64,000 bases of DNA from Hyperoodon ampullatus (taxonomy: Eukaryota > Chordata > Mammalia > Artiodactyla > Ziphiidae): contig CATKHW010000420.1 of assembly GCA_949752795.1 (NCBI GenBank), positions 62,001-126,000 on the forward strand, in the 5' to 3' direction. Shown here piece after piece: positions 9,719-22,677 of this stretch. The position numbers and the translations under genes are program-made. The notes under the pieces were generated by a model. The model worked only from the letters and a program-made list of their open reading frames with translations. It did no database searches and had not been told where the DNA came from. Position 1 is the first letter of the stretch, and the number at the start of each line of letters is the position of its first letter.

Positions 9719-11338
9719 AGGTCAGATTTTCTGCCTAATGATATAAGAAGATTTCTCTCAAAAATACACATTATTTCAAAGACTTATTGGCTGTGAAATA
9801 AGTGAAGGGTATTTCAAATGGCTTGTCTGCAAAGAAAGGTGAGATGTAGGGAATCACAGAAAGTCGAGGGGAAAATATGTCAATATATACATTGCTATAT
9901 GGTGAACTAAGCCTTAGGCCAGCAACAATGGAGAGGACCTGACCCTTAGAAACTTACAAGTAAGCTGGAATCTTCAAAAGTTCAAATCTTTCTAAGTAAA
10001 AAGATTTATTAAAATGAATAACCAAGTGTTTTAATTGACATCAGATTATCAAAACAACAAACCCTGAGAAGATAGAAAAAATATAAATAAAGATATGAGC
10101 AGAACTTAATACAACAGAAAACGTATAAAATTGAGGTGATTTAGTAAGTCCAAAGAATATTCTTTGAAAAGATTTAAAAGACACACTTTGATTAAGGAAA
10201 ACATAAACATATGTAAAGAATATACAGAAAGAATCAGGACAATGTTATAGCAGAGAATATATGAAATGCCAGTAAATTTGAACATTTCTGTAAAGGGGAC
10301 CATTTCCTAGCTCCTAAAGTTGACCAAAACTGACACAAGAGGAAATCATTGAAGGTCATCATGTCTGCCCTTGGCATTCTTGGAACGCCCTGGCCTCAGA
10401 ATGCAGCATCGGTAGTCCATGGTAACCTGCGGAGAGGGGGTGGGGCTGAAGGAGGTTGGAACACTGCCCTCACTGAGGGAGTGGGTGTGGCCATCTCTGC
10501 TGTGACTGAACAAAGGGCAGGGGAGCAGGGGGCCCAGGGCAGGGCCCTCAGAGCCCGGCAGGACCAGGGGAGTGTCACAAGCATTTGGCCCAGGCCAAAG
10601 GGCGCCTTCTTTGTCTGCACAGCTTCCCAAACACTCACATTTCCACTCAGGCCGCCCTCTTTGTTGAAGTGTGTGTGGAACGTGTCCTCGCAGTACACCT
10701 CGCTGCACAGCTAACCATAGGACTGAGCATCGTACCTTCCTGCCAGGTGACCGAAGTTCGCAGGCAGATGGGTCACTGGGACCAACGCGGAGAGGCTCCT
10801 GCCCTGACCACAGGTCGACCACAGCCGCTGCCCCAGATCGGGGGTTGCAAAGCAGCCCTGTCTGAATCCCCTGCCTCTAGAGGGAGTATTGGACCAACAC
10901 TTCTAAAAAATGGGGTCCTTGCGGGCAACTCATCGGAGGGACACAAAAAAATCTTTGCCGACTTTCTCCTGAAGCTTACGAGCGTTCACACTTAAGCCTT
11001 TTACAATGTCAGCTGTTTAGCTAAACATGAGCTCATGATCTAAATTTACACAATAATGAAGAAATCAGCTACAAGGGGAGACAATCAGCAAAAACAATCA
11101 AAATGAGAATTAGTTTCCCAAGGCCACCCATCAGATGTTGGAATAATCAGGTGCAAGGCAGAATATATACATAAATCTGGAACTGAAACAAGGAACAAGG
11201 ATGTTTTCAAAGACTGGTAGGATCTCTAAAACATTTGTAAAGTACATGTCATTGATAAAGCTAAATACTCAAAGGTTGTGTAATACAACAGATTAATCAT
11301 TGAGAAGAGTGAAATTATGCTGTTTTGAAAACTATGGC
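9719..11338 (+). repeat. Unit 7 (1,620 bp), subfamily B
   Basis: CAGATTATC with GAAGATAG in the left arm is shared with units 1 and 21. ATAAATCTGG near 11172 is shared only with unit 11. GGACTGAGCATC near 10722 is private. Confidence 0.97.
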
Positions 11339-12958
11339 AGGTCAGATTTTCTGCCTAATGATATAAGAAGATTTCTCTCAAAAATACACATTATTTCAAA
11401 GACTTATTGGCTGTGAAATAAGTGAAGGGTATTTCAAATGGCTTGTCTGCAAAGAAAGGTGAGATGTAGGGAATCACAGAAAGTCGAGGGGAAAATATGT
11501 CAATATATACATTGCTATATGGTGAACTAAGCCTTAGGCCAGCAACAATGGAGAGGACCTGACCCTTAGAAACTTACAAGTAAGCTGGAATCTTCAAAAG
11601 TTCAAATCTTTATAAGTAAAAAGATTTATTAAAATGAATAACCAAGTGTTTTAATTGACATCAGATGATCAAAACAACAAACCCTGAGAACATAGAAAAA
11701 ATATAAATAAAGATATGAGCAGAACTTAATACAACAGAAAACGTATAAAATTGAGGTGATTTAGTAAGTCCAAAGAATATTCTTTGAAAAGATTTAAAAG
11801 ACACACTTTGATTAAGGAAAACAAAAACATAAGTAAAGAATATACAGAAAGAATCAGGACAATGTTATAGCAGAGAATATATGAAATGCCAGTAAATTTG
11901 AACATTTCTGTAAAGGGGACCATTTCCTAGCTCCTAAAGTTAACCAAAACTGACACAAGAGGAAATCATTGAAGGTCATCATGTCTGCCCTTGGCATTCT
12001 CGGAACGCCCTGGCCTCAGAATGCAGCATCGGTAGTCCATGGTAACCTGCGGAGAGGGAGCGGGGCTGAAGGAGGTTGGAACACTGCCCTCACTGAGGGA
12101 GTGGGTGTGGCCATCTCTGCTGTGACTGAACAAAGGGCAGGGGAGCAGGGGGCCCAGGGCAGGGCCCTCAGAGGCCAGCAGGCCCAGGGGTGTGTCACAA
12201 GAATTTGGCCCAGGCCAAAGGGCACCTTCTTTGTCCGCACAGCTTCCCAAACAATCACATTTCCACTCAGGCCGCCCTCTTTGTTGAAGTGTGTGTGGAA
12301 CGTGTCCTCGCAGTACACCTCGCTGCACAGCTAACCATAGGACTGGGCATCGTACCTTCCTGCCAGGTGACTGAAGTTCGCAGGCAGATGGGTCCCTGGG
12401 ACCAACGCGGAGAGGCTCCTGCCCTGACCACAGGTCGACCACAGCCGCTGCCCCCGATCGGGGGCCGCAAAGCAGCCCTGTCTGAATCCCCTACCTCTAG
12501 AGGGAGTATTGGACCAACACTTCTATAAAATGGGGTCCTTGCGGGCAACTCATCGGAGGGACACAAAAAAATCTTTGCCGACTTTCTCCTGAAGCTTACG
12601 AGCGTTCACACTTAAGCCTTTTACAATGTCAGCTGTTTAGCTAAACATGAGCTCATGATCTAAATTTACACAATAATGAAGAAATCAGCTACAAGTGGAG
12701 ACAATCAGCAAAAACAATCAATATGAGAATTAGTTTCCCAAGGCCATCCATCAGATGTTGGAATAATCAGGTGCAAGGCAGAAAATATACATAAAACTGG
12801 AACTGAAACAAGGAACAAGGATGTTTACTAAGACTGGTAGGATCTCTAAAACATTTGTAAAGTACATGTCATTGATAAAGCTAAATACTCAAAGGTTGTG
12901 TAATACAACAGATTAATCATTGAGAAGAGTGAAATTATGCTGTTTTGAAAACTATGGC
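11339..12958 (+). repeat. Unit 8 (1,620 bp), subfamily A'
   Basis: Close twin of unit 12. Both have AGTTAACCAAAAC, GAGGGAGCGGGG, CAAGAATTTGG, ACAATCACATT and CCCTACCTCTAG. By eye they differ only at CTTCTATAAAATGG (private here) and at ACTGGGC against TCTGGGC. Confidence 0.97.
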
Positions 12959-14578
12959 AGGTCAGATTTTCTGCCTAATGATATAAGAAGATTTCTCTCA
13001 AAAATACACATTATTTCAAAGACTTATTGGCTGTGAAATAAGTGAAGGGTATTTCAAATGGCTTGTCTGCAAAGAAAGGTGAGATGTAGGGAATCACAGA
13101 AAGTCGAGGGGAAAATATGTCAATATATACATTGCTATATGGTGAACTAAGCCTTAGGCCAGCAACAATGGAGAGGACCTGACCCTTAGAAACTTACAAG
13201 TAAGCTGGAATCTTCAAAAGTTCAAATATTTCTAAGTAAAAAGTTTTATTAAAATGAATAACCAAGTGTTTTAATTGACATCAGATGATCAAAACAACAA
13301 ACCCTGAGAACATAGAAAAAATATAAATAAAGATATGAGCAGAACTTAATACAACAGAAAACGTATAAAATTGAGGTGATTTAGTAAGTCCAAAGAATAT
13401 TCTTTGAAAAGATTTAAAAGACACACTTTGATTAAGGAAAACATAAACATATGTAAAGAATATACAGAAAGAATCAGGACAATGTTATAGCAGAGAATAT
13501 ATGAAATGCCAGTAAATTTGAACATTTCTGTAAAGGGGACCATTTCCTAGCTCCTAAAGTTGACCAAAACTGACACAAGAGGAAATCATTGAAGGTCATC
13601 ATGTCTGCCCTTGGCATTCTCAGAACGCCCTGGCCTCAGAATGCAGCATCGGTAGTCCATGGTAACCTGCGGAGAGGGGGTGGGGCTGAAGGAGGTTGGA
13701 ACACTGCCCTCACTGAGGGAGTGGGTGTGGCCATCTCTGCTGTGACTGAACAAAGGGCAGGGGAGCATGGGGCCCAGGGCAGGGCCCTCAGAGCCCGGCA
13801 GGACCAGGGGAGTGTCACAAGCATTTGGCCCAGGCCAAAGGGCGCTATCTTTGTCTGCACAGCTTCCCAAACACTCACATTTCCACTCAGGCCGCCCTCT
13901 TTGTTGAAGTGTGTGTGGAACGTGTCCTCGCAGTACACCTCGCTGCACAGCTAACCATAGGACTGGGCATCGTACCTTCCTGTCAGGTGACCGAAGTTCG
14001 CAGGCAGATGGGTCACTGGGACCAACGCGGAGAGGCTCCTGCCCTGACCACAGGTCGACCACAGCCGCTGCCCCAGATCGGGGGTTGCAAAGCAGCCCTG
14101 TCTGAATCCCCTGCCTCTAGAGGGAGTATTGGACCAACACTTCTAAAAAATGGGGTCCTTGCGGGCAACTCATCGGAGGGACACAAAAAAATCTTTGCCG
14201 ACTTTCTCCTGAAGCTTACGAGCGTTCACACTTAAGCCTTTTACAATGTCAGCTGTTTAGCTAAACATGAGCTCATGATCTAAATTTACACAATAATGAA
14301 GAAATCAGCTACAAGGGGAGACAATCAGCAAAAACAATCAATATGAGAATTAGTTTCCCAAGGCCATCCATCAGATGTTGGAATAATCAGGTGCAAGGCA
14401 GAATATATACATAAAACTGGAACTGGAACAAGGAACAAGGATGTTTTCAAAGACTGGTAGGATCTCTAAAACATTTGTAAATTACATGTCATTGATAAAG
14501 CTAAATACTCAAAGGTTGTGTAATACAACAGATTAATCATTGAGAAGAGTGAAATTATGCTGCTTTGAAAACTATGGC
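12959..14578 (+). repeat. Unit 9 (1,620 bp), subfamily B
   Basis: Private changes include AAATATTTCTAAG near 13227, GAGCATGGGGCC near 13764, GGCGCTATCTTTG near 13842, CTGTCAGG near 13980, AAATTACATG near 14479 and CTGCTTTG near 14561. Its core start TTCTCAGAACG is shared with unit 3. Confidence 0.97.
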
Positions 14579-16198
14579 AGGTCAGATTTTCTGCCTAATG
14601 ATATAAGAAGATTTCTCTCAAAAATACACATTATTTCAAAGACTTATTGGCTGTGAAATAAGTTAAGGGTATTTCAAATGGCTTGTCTACAAAGAAAGGT
14701 GAGATGTAGGGAATCACAGAAAGTCGAGGGGAACATATGTCAATATATACATTGCTATATGGTGAACTAAGCCTTAGGCCAGCAACAATGGAGAGGACCT
14801 GACCCTTAGAAACTTACAAGTAAGCTGGAATCTTCAAAAGTTCAAATCTTTCTAAGTAAAAAGATTTATTAAAATGAATAACCAAGTGTTTTAATTGACA
14901 TCAGATGATCAAAACAACAAACCCTGAGAACATAGAAAAAATATAAATAAAGATATGAGCAGAACTTAATACAACAGAAAACGTATAAAATTGAGGTGAT
15001 TTAGTAAGTCCAAAGAATATTCTTTGAAAAGATTTAAAAGACACACTTTGATTAAGGAAAACATAAACATATGTAAAGAATATACAGAAAGAATCAGGAC
15101 AATGTTATAGCAGAGAATATATGAAATGCCAGTAAATTTGAACATTTCTGTAAAGGGGACCATTTCCTAGCTCCTAAAGTTGACCAAAACTGACACAAGA
15201 GGAAATCATTGAAGGTCATCATGTCTGCCCTTGGCATTCTTGGAATGCCCTGGCCTCAGAATGCAGCATCGGTAGTCCATGGTAACCTGCGGAGAGGGGG
15301 TGGGGCTGAAGGAGGTTGGAACACTGCCCTCACTGAGGGAGTGGGTGTGGCCATCTCTGCTGTGACTGAACAAAGGGCAGGGGAGCAGGGGGCCCAGGGC
15401 AGGGCCCTCAGAGCCCGGCAGGACCAGGGGAGTGTCACAAGCATTTGGCCCAGGCCAAAGGGTGCCTTCTTTGTCTGCACAGCTTCCCAAACACTCACAT
15501 TTCCACTCAGGCCGCCCTCTTTGTTGAAGTGTGTGTGGAATGTGTCCTCGCAGTACACCTCGCTGCACAGCTAACCATAGGACTGGGCATCGTACCTTCC
15601 TGCCAGGTGACCGAAGTTCGCAGGCAGATGGGTCACTGGGACCAACGCGGAAAGGCTCCTGCCCTGACCACAGGTCGACCACAGCCGCTGCCCCAGATCG
15701 GGGGTTGCAAAGCAGCCCTGTCTGAATCCCCTGCCTCTAGAGGGAGTATTGGACCAACACTTCTAAAAAATGGGGTCCTTGCGGGCAACTCATCGGAGGG
15801 ACACAAATAAATCGTTGCCGACTTTCTCCTGAAGCTTACGAGCGTTCACACTTAAGCCTTTTACAATGTCAGCTGTTTAGCTAAACATGAGCTCATGATC
15901 TAAATTTACACAATAATGAAGAAATCAGCTACAAGGGGAGACAATCAGCAAAAACAATCAATATGAGAATTAGTTTCCCAAGGCCACCCATCAGATGTTG
16001 GAATAATCAGGTGCAAGGCAGAAAATATACATAAAACTGGAACTGGAACAAGGAACAAGGATGTTTACTAAGACTGGTAGGATCTCTAAAACATTTGTAA
16101 AGTACATGTCATTGATAAAGCTAAATACTCAAAGGTTGTGTAATACAACAGATTAATCACTGAGAAGAGTGAAATTATGCTGTTTTGAAAACTATGGC
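14579..16198 (+). repeat. Unit 10 (1,620 bp), subfamily B with A'-like right end
   Basis: The left arm matches unit 6 (GTCTACAAAG, GAACATATGTC). The right end, AAAATATAC then GTTTACTAAGACTGG, matches the A' units. Several CpGs are lost: GGAATGCCC, AAGGGTGCC and GGAATGTGTCC. Confidence 0.97.
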
Positions 16199-17817
16199 AG
16201 GTCAGATTTTCTGCCTAATGATATAAGAAGATTTCTCTCAAAAATACACATTATTTCAAAGACTTATTGGCTGTGAAATAAGTTAAGGGTATTTCAAATG
16301 GCTTGTCTGCAAAGAAAGGTGAGATGTAGGGAATCACAGAAAGTCGGGGGAAAATATGTCAATATATACATTGCTATATGGTGAACTAAGCCTTAGGCCA
16401 GCAACAATGGAGAGGACCTGACCCTTAGAAACTTACAAGTAAGCTGGAATCTTCAAAAGTTCAAATCTTTCTAAGTAAAAAGATTTATTAAAATGAATAA
16501 CCAAGTGTTTTAATTGACATCAGATGATCAAAACAACAAACCCTGAGAAGATAGAAAAAATATAAATAAAGATATGAGCAGAACTTAATACAACAGAAAA
16601 CGTATAAAATTGAGGTGATTTAGTAAGTCCAAAGAATATTCTTTGAAAAGATTTAAAAGACACACTTTGATTAAGGAAAACATAAACATATGTAAAGAAT
16701 ATACAGAAAGAATCAGGACAATGTTATAGCAGAGAATATATGAAATGCCAGTAAATTTGAACATTTCTGTAAAGGGGACCATTTCCTAGCTCCTAAAGTT
16801 GACCAAAACTGACACAAGAGGAAATCATTGAAGGTCATCATGTCTGCCCTTGGCATTCTTGGAACGCCCTGGCCTCAGAATGCAGCATCGGTAGTCCATG
16901 GTAACCTGCGGAGAGGGGGTGGGGCTGAAGGAGGTTGGAACACTGCCCTCACTGAGGGAGTGGGTGTGGCCATCTCTGCTGTGACTGAACAAAGGGCAGG
17001 GGAGCAGGGGGCCCAGGGCAGGGCCCTCAGAGCCCGGCAGGACCAGGGGAGTGTCACAAGCATTTGGCCCAGGCCAAAGGGCGCCTTCTTTGTCTGCACA
17101 GCTTCCCAAACACTCACATTTCCACTCAGGCCGCCCTCTTTGTTGAAGTGTGTGTGGAACGTGTCCTCGCAGTACACCTCGCTGCACAGCTAACCATAGG
17201 ACTGGGCATCGTACCTTCCTGCCAGGTGACCGAAGTTCGCAGGCAGATGGGTCACTGGGACCAACGCGGAGAGGCTCCTGCCCTGACCACAGGTCGACCA
17301 CAGCCGCTGCCCCAGATCGGGGGTTGCAAAGCAGCCCTGTCTGAATCCCCTGCCTCTAGAGGGAGTATTGGACCAACACTTCTAAAAAATGGGGTCCTTG
17401 CGGGCAACTCATCGGAGGGACACAAAAAAATCTTTGCCGACTTTCTCCTGAAGCTTACGAGCGTTCACACTTAAGCCTTTTACAATGTCAGCTGTTTAGC
17501 TAAACATGAGCTCATGATCTAAATTTACACAATAATGAAGAAATCAGCTACAAGGGGAGACAATCAGCAAAAACAATCAAAATGAGAATTAGTTTCCCAA
17601 GGCCACCCATCAGATGTTGGAATAATCAGGTGCAAGGCAGAATATATACATAAATCTGGAACTGAAACAAGGAACAAGGATGTTTTCAAAGACTGGTAGG
17701 ATCTCTAAAACATTTGTAAAGTACATGTCATTGATAAAGCTAAATACTCAAAGGTTGTGTAATACAACAGATTAATCATTGAGAAGAGTGAAATTATGCT
17801 GTTTTGAAAACTATGGC
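16199..17817 (+). repeat. Unit 11 (1,619 bp), subfamily B
   Basis: Twin of unit 7 in the right arm (AAAATGAG, ATAAATCTGG, CTGAAACAAGG). The missing base is at AAGTCGGGGGAAA near 16342, where other units read TCGAGGGG. Confidence 0.97.
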
Positions 17818-19437
17818 AGGTCAGATTTTCTGCCTAATGATATAAGAAGATTTCTCTCAAAAATACACATTATTTCAAAGACTTATTGGCTGTGAAATAA
17901 GTGAAGGGTATTTCAAATGGCTTGTCTGCAAAGAAAGGTGAGATGTAGGGAATCACAGAAAGTCGAGGGGAAAATATGTCAATATATACATTGCTATATG
18001 GTGAACTAAGCCTTAGGCCAGCAACAATGGAGAGGACCTGACCCTTAGAAACTTACAAGTAAGCTGGAATCTTCAAAAGTTCAAATCTTTATAAGTAAAA
18101 AGATTTATTAAAATGAATAACCAAGTGTTTTAATTGACATCAGATGATCAAAACAACAAACCCTGAGAACATAGAAAAAATATAAATAAAGATATGAGCA
18201 GAACTTAATACAACAGAAAACGTATAAAATTGAGGTGATTTAGTAAGTCCAAAGAATATTCTTTGAAAAGATTTAAAAGACACACTTTGATTAAGGAAAA
18301 CAAAAACATAAGTAAAGAATATACAGAAAGAATCAGGACAATGTTATAGCAGAGAATATATGAAATGCCAGTAAATTTGAACATTTCTGTAAAGGGGACC
18401 ATTTCCTAGCTCCTAAAGTTAACCAAAACTGACACAAGAGGAAATCATTGAAGGTCATCATGTCTGCCCTTGGCATTCTCGGAACGCCCTGGCCTCAGAA
18501 TGCAGCATCGGTAGTCCATGGTAACCTGCGGAGAGGGAGCGGGGCTGAAGGAGGTTGGAACACTGCCCTCACTGAGGGAGTGGGTGTGGCCATCTCTGCT
18601 GTGACTGAACAAAGGGCAGGGGAGCAGGGGGCCCAGGGCAGGGCCCTCAGAGGCCAGCAGGCCCAGGGGTGTGTCACAAGAATTTGGCCCAGGCCAAAGG
18701 GCACCTTCTTTGTCCGCACAGCTTCCCAAACAATCACATTTCCACTCAGGCCGCCCTCTTTGTTGAAGTGTGTGTGGAACGTGTCCTCGCAGTACACCTC
18801 GCTGCACAGCTAACCATAGGTCTGGGCATCGTACCTTCCTGCCAGGTGACTGAAGTTCGCAGGCAGATGGGTCCCTGGGACCAACGCGGAGAGGCTCCTG
18901 CCCTGACCACAGGTCGACCACAGCCGCTGCCCCCGATCGGGGGCCGCAAAGCAGCCCTGTCTGAATCCCCTACCTCTAGAGGGAGTATTGGACCAACACT
19001 TCTAAAAAATGGGGTCCTTGCGGGCAACTCATCGGAGGGACACAAAAAAATCTTTGCCGACTTTCTCCTGAAGCTTACGAGCGTTCACACTTAAGCCTTT
19101 TACAATGTCAGCTGTTTAGCTAAACATGAGCTCATGATCTAAATTTACACAATAATGAAGAAATCAGCTACAAGTGGAGACAATCAGCAAAAACAATCAA
19201 TATGAGAATTAGTTTCCCAAGGCCATCCATCAGATGTTGGAATAATCAGGTGCAAGGCAGAAAATATACATAAAACTGGAACTGAAACAAGGAACAAGGA
19301 TGTTTACTAAGACTGGTAGGATCTCTAAAACATTTGTAAAGTACATGTCATTGATAAAGCTAAATACTCAAAGGTTGTGTAATACAACAGATTAATCATT
19401 GAGAAGAGTGAAATTATGCTGTTTTGAAAACTATGGC
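17818..19437 (+). repeat. Unit 12 (1,620 bp), subfamily A'
   Basis: It carries the same unusual marker set as unit 8, 6,479 bp upstream. ATAGGTCTGGGC near 18817 is found only here and in the right half of unit 21, which identifies a unit-12-like sequence as donor of that half. Confidence 0.97.
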
Positions 19438-21057
19438 AGGTCAGATTTTCTGCCTAATGATATAAGAAGATTTCTCTCAAAAATACACATTATTTCAAAG
19501 ACTTATTGGCTGTGAAATAAGTGAAGGGTATTTCAAATGGCTTGTCTGCAAAGAAAGGTGAGATGTAGGGAATCACAGAAAGTCGAGGGGAAAATATGTC
19601 AATATATACATTGCTATATGGTGAACTAAGCCTTAGGCCAGCAACAATGGAGAGGACCTGACCCTTAGAAACTTACAAGTAAGCTGGAATCTTCAAAAGT
19701 TCAAATCTTTCTAAGTAAAAAGATTTATTAAAATGAATAACCAAGTGTTTTAATTGACATCAGATGATCAAAACAACAAACCCTGAGAACATAGAAAAAA
19801 TATAAATAAAGATATGAGCAGAACTTAATACAACAGAAAACGTATAAAATTGAGGTGATTTAGTAAGTCCAAAGAATATTCTTTGAAAAGATTTAAAAGA
19901 CACACTTTGATTAAGGAAAACATAAACATATGTAAAGAATATACAGAAAGAATCAGGACAATGTTATAGCAGAGAATATATGAAATGCCAGTAAATTTGA
20001 ACATTTCTGTAAAGGGGACCATTTCCTAGCTCCTAAAGTTGACCAAAACTGACACAAGAGGAAATCATTGAAGGTCATCATGTCTGCCCTTGGCATTCTC
20101 GGAACGCCCTGGCCTCAGAATGCAGCATCGGTAGTCCATGGTAACCTGCGGAGAGGGGGCGGGGCTGAAGGAGGTTGGAACACTGCCCTCACTGAGGGAG
20201 TGGGTGTGGCCATCTCTGCTGTGACTGAACAAAGGGCAGGGGAGCAGGGGGCCCAGGGCAGGGCCCTCAGAGGCCGGCAGGCCCAGGGGTGTGTCACAAG
20301 CATTTGGCCCAGGCCAAAGGGCACCTTCTTTGTCCGCACAGCTTCCCAAACACTCACCTTTCCACTCAGGCCGCCCTCTTTGTTGAAGTGTGTGTGGAAC
20401 TTGTCCTCGCAGTACACCTCGCTGCACAGCTAACCATAGGACTGGGCATCGTACCTTCCTGCCAGGTGACCGAAGTTCGCAGGCAGATGGGTCACTGGGA
20501 CCAACGCGGAGAGGCTCCTGCCCTGACCACAGGTCGACCACAGCCGCTGCCCCCGATCGGGGGCCGCAAAGCAGCCCTGTCTGAATCCCCTGCCTCTAGA
20601 GGGAGTATTGGACCAACACTTCTAAAAAATGGGGTCCTTGCGGGCAACTCATCGGAGGGACACAAAAAAATCTTTGCCGACTTTCTCCTGAAGCTTACGA
20701 GCGTTCACACTTAAGCCTGTTACAATGTCAGCTGTATAGCTAAACATGAGCTCATGATCTAAATTTACACAATAATGAAGAAATCAGCTACAAGGGGAGA
20801 CAATCAGCAAAAACAATCAATATGAGAATTAGTTTCCCAAGGCCATCCATCAGATGTTGGAATAATCAGGTGCAATGCAGAAAATATACATAAAACTGGA
20901 ACTGAAACAAGGAACAAGGATGTTTACTAAGACTGATAGGATCTCTAAAACATTTGTAAAGTACATGTCATTGATAAAGCTAAATACTCAAAGGTTGTGT
21001 AATACAACAGATTAATCATTGAGAAGAGTGAAATTATGCTGTTTTGAAAACTATGGC
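19438..21057 (+). repeat. Unit 13 (1,620 bp), subfamily A core, B-like left arm
   Basis: First canonical A core: TTCTCGGAAC, GC box, AGAGGCCGGCAGGCCC, CACCTTTCC, GGAACTTGTCC, intact GC palindrome, CTGTATAGC and GCAATGCAG with GACTGATAGG. The left arm has the B form ACATAAACATATG. Confidence 0.97.
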
Positions 21058-22677
21058 AGGTCAGATTTTCTGCCTAAGGATATAAGAAGATTTCTCTCAA
21101 AAATACACATTATTTCAAAGACTTATTGGCTGTGAAATAAGTTAAGGGTATTTCAAATGGCTTGTCTGCAAAGAAAGGTGAGATGTAGGGAATCACAGAA
21201 AGTCGAGGGGAAAATATGTCAATATATACATTGCTATATGGTGAACTAAGCCTTAGGCCAGCAACAATGGAGAGGACATGACCCTTAGAAACTTACAAGT
21301 AAGCTGGAATCTTCAAAAGTTCAAATCTTTCTAAGTAAAAAGATTTATTAAAATGAATAACCAAGTGTTTTAATTGACATCAGATGATCAAAACAACAAA
21401 CCCTGAGAACATAGAAAAAATATAAATAAAGATATGAGCAGAACTTAATACAACAGAAAACGTATAAAATTGAGGTGATTTAGTAAGTCCAAAGAATATT
21501 CTTTGAAAAGATTTAAAAGACACACTTTGATTAAGGAAAACATAAACATATGTAAAGAATATACAGAAAGAATCAGGACAATGTTATAGCAGAGAATATA
21601 TGAAATGCCAGTAAATTTGAACATTTCTGTAAAGGGGACCATTTCCTAGCTCCTAAAGTTGACCAAAACTGACACAAGAGGAAATCATTGAAGGTCATCA
21701 TGTCTGCCCTTGGCATTCTCGGAACGCCCTGGCCTCAGAATGCAGCATCGGTAGTCCATGGTAAACTGCGGAGAGGGGGTGGGGCTGAAGGAGGTTGGAA
21801 CACTGCCCTCACTGAGGGAGTGGGTGTGGCCATCTCTGTTGTGACTGAACAAAGGGCAGGGGAGCAGGGGGCCCAGGGCAGGGCCCTCAGAGCCCGGCAG
21901 GACCAGGGGAGTGTCACAAGCATTTGGCCCAGGCCAAAGGGCGCCTTCTTTGTCTGCACAGCTTCCCAAACACTCACATTTCCACTCAGGCCGCCCTCTT
22001 TGTTGAAGTGTGTGTGGAACGTGTCCTCGCAGCACACCTCGCTGCACAGCTAACCATAGGACTGGCCATCGTACCTTCCTGCCAGGTGACCGAAGTTCGC
22101 AGGCAGATGGGTCACTGGGACCAATGCGGAGAGGCTCCTGCCCTGACCACAGGTCGACCACAGCCGCTGCCCCAGATCGGGGGTTGCAAAGCAGCCCTGT
22201 CTGAATCCCCTGCCTCTAGAGGGAGTATTGGACCAACACTTCTAAAAAATGGGGTCCTTGCGGGCAACTCATCGGAGGGACACAAATAAATCTTTGCCGA
22301 CTTTCTCCTGAAGCTTACGAGCGTTCACACTTAAGCCTTTTACAATGTCAGCTGTTTAGCTAAACATGAGCTCATGATCTAAATTTACACAATAATGAAG
22401 AAATCAGCTACAAGGGGAGACAATCAGCAAAAACAATCAATATGAGAATTAGTTTCCCAAGGCCACCCATCAGATGTTGGAATAATCAGGTGCAAGGCAG
22501 AATATATACATAAAACTGGAACTGGAACAAGGAACAAGGATGTTTTCAAAGACTGGTAGGATCTCTAAAACATTTGTAAAGTACATGTCATTGATAAAGC
22601 TAAATACTCAAAGGTTGTGTAATACAACAGATTAATCATTGAGAAGAGTGAAATTATGCTGTTTTGAAAACTATGGC
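21058..22677 (+). repeat. Unit 14 (1,620 bp), subfamily B, variant with GTAAACTG
   Basis: It starts TGCCTAAGGATA, as do units 17, 24 and 26. The core has GTAAACTGCGG, TCTGTTGTGAC, CGCAGCACACC, GGCCATCG and CCAATGCGG. Units 24 and 26 are near copies, with two to three differences by eye. Confidence 0.97.
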
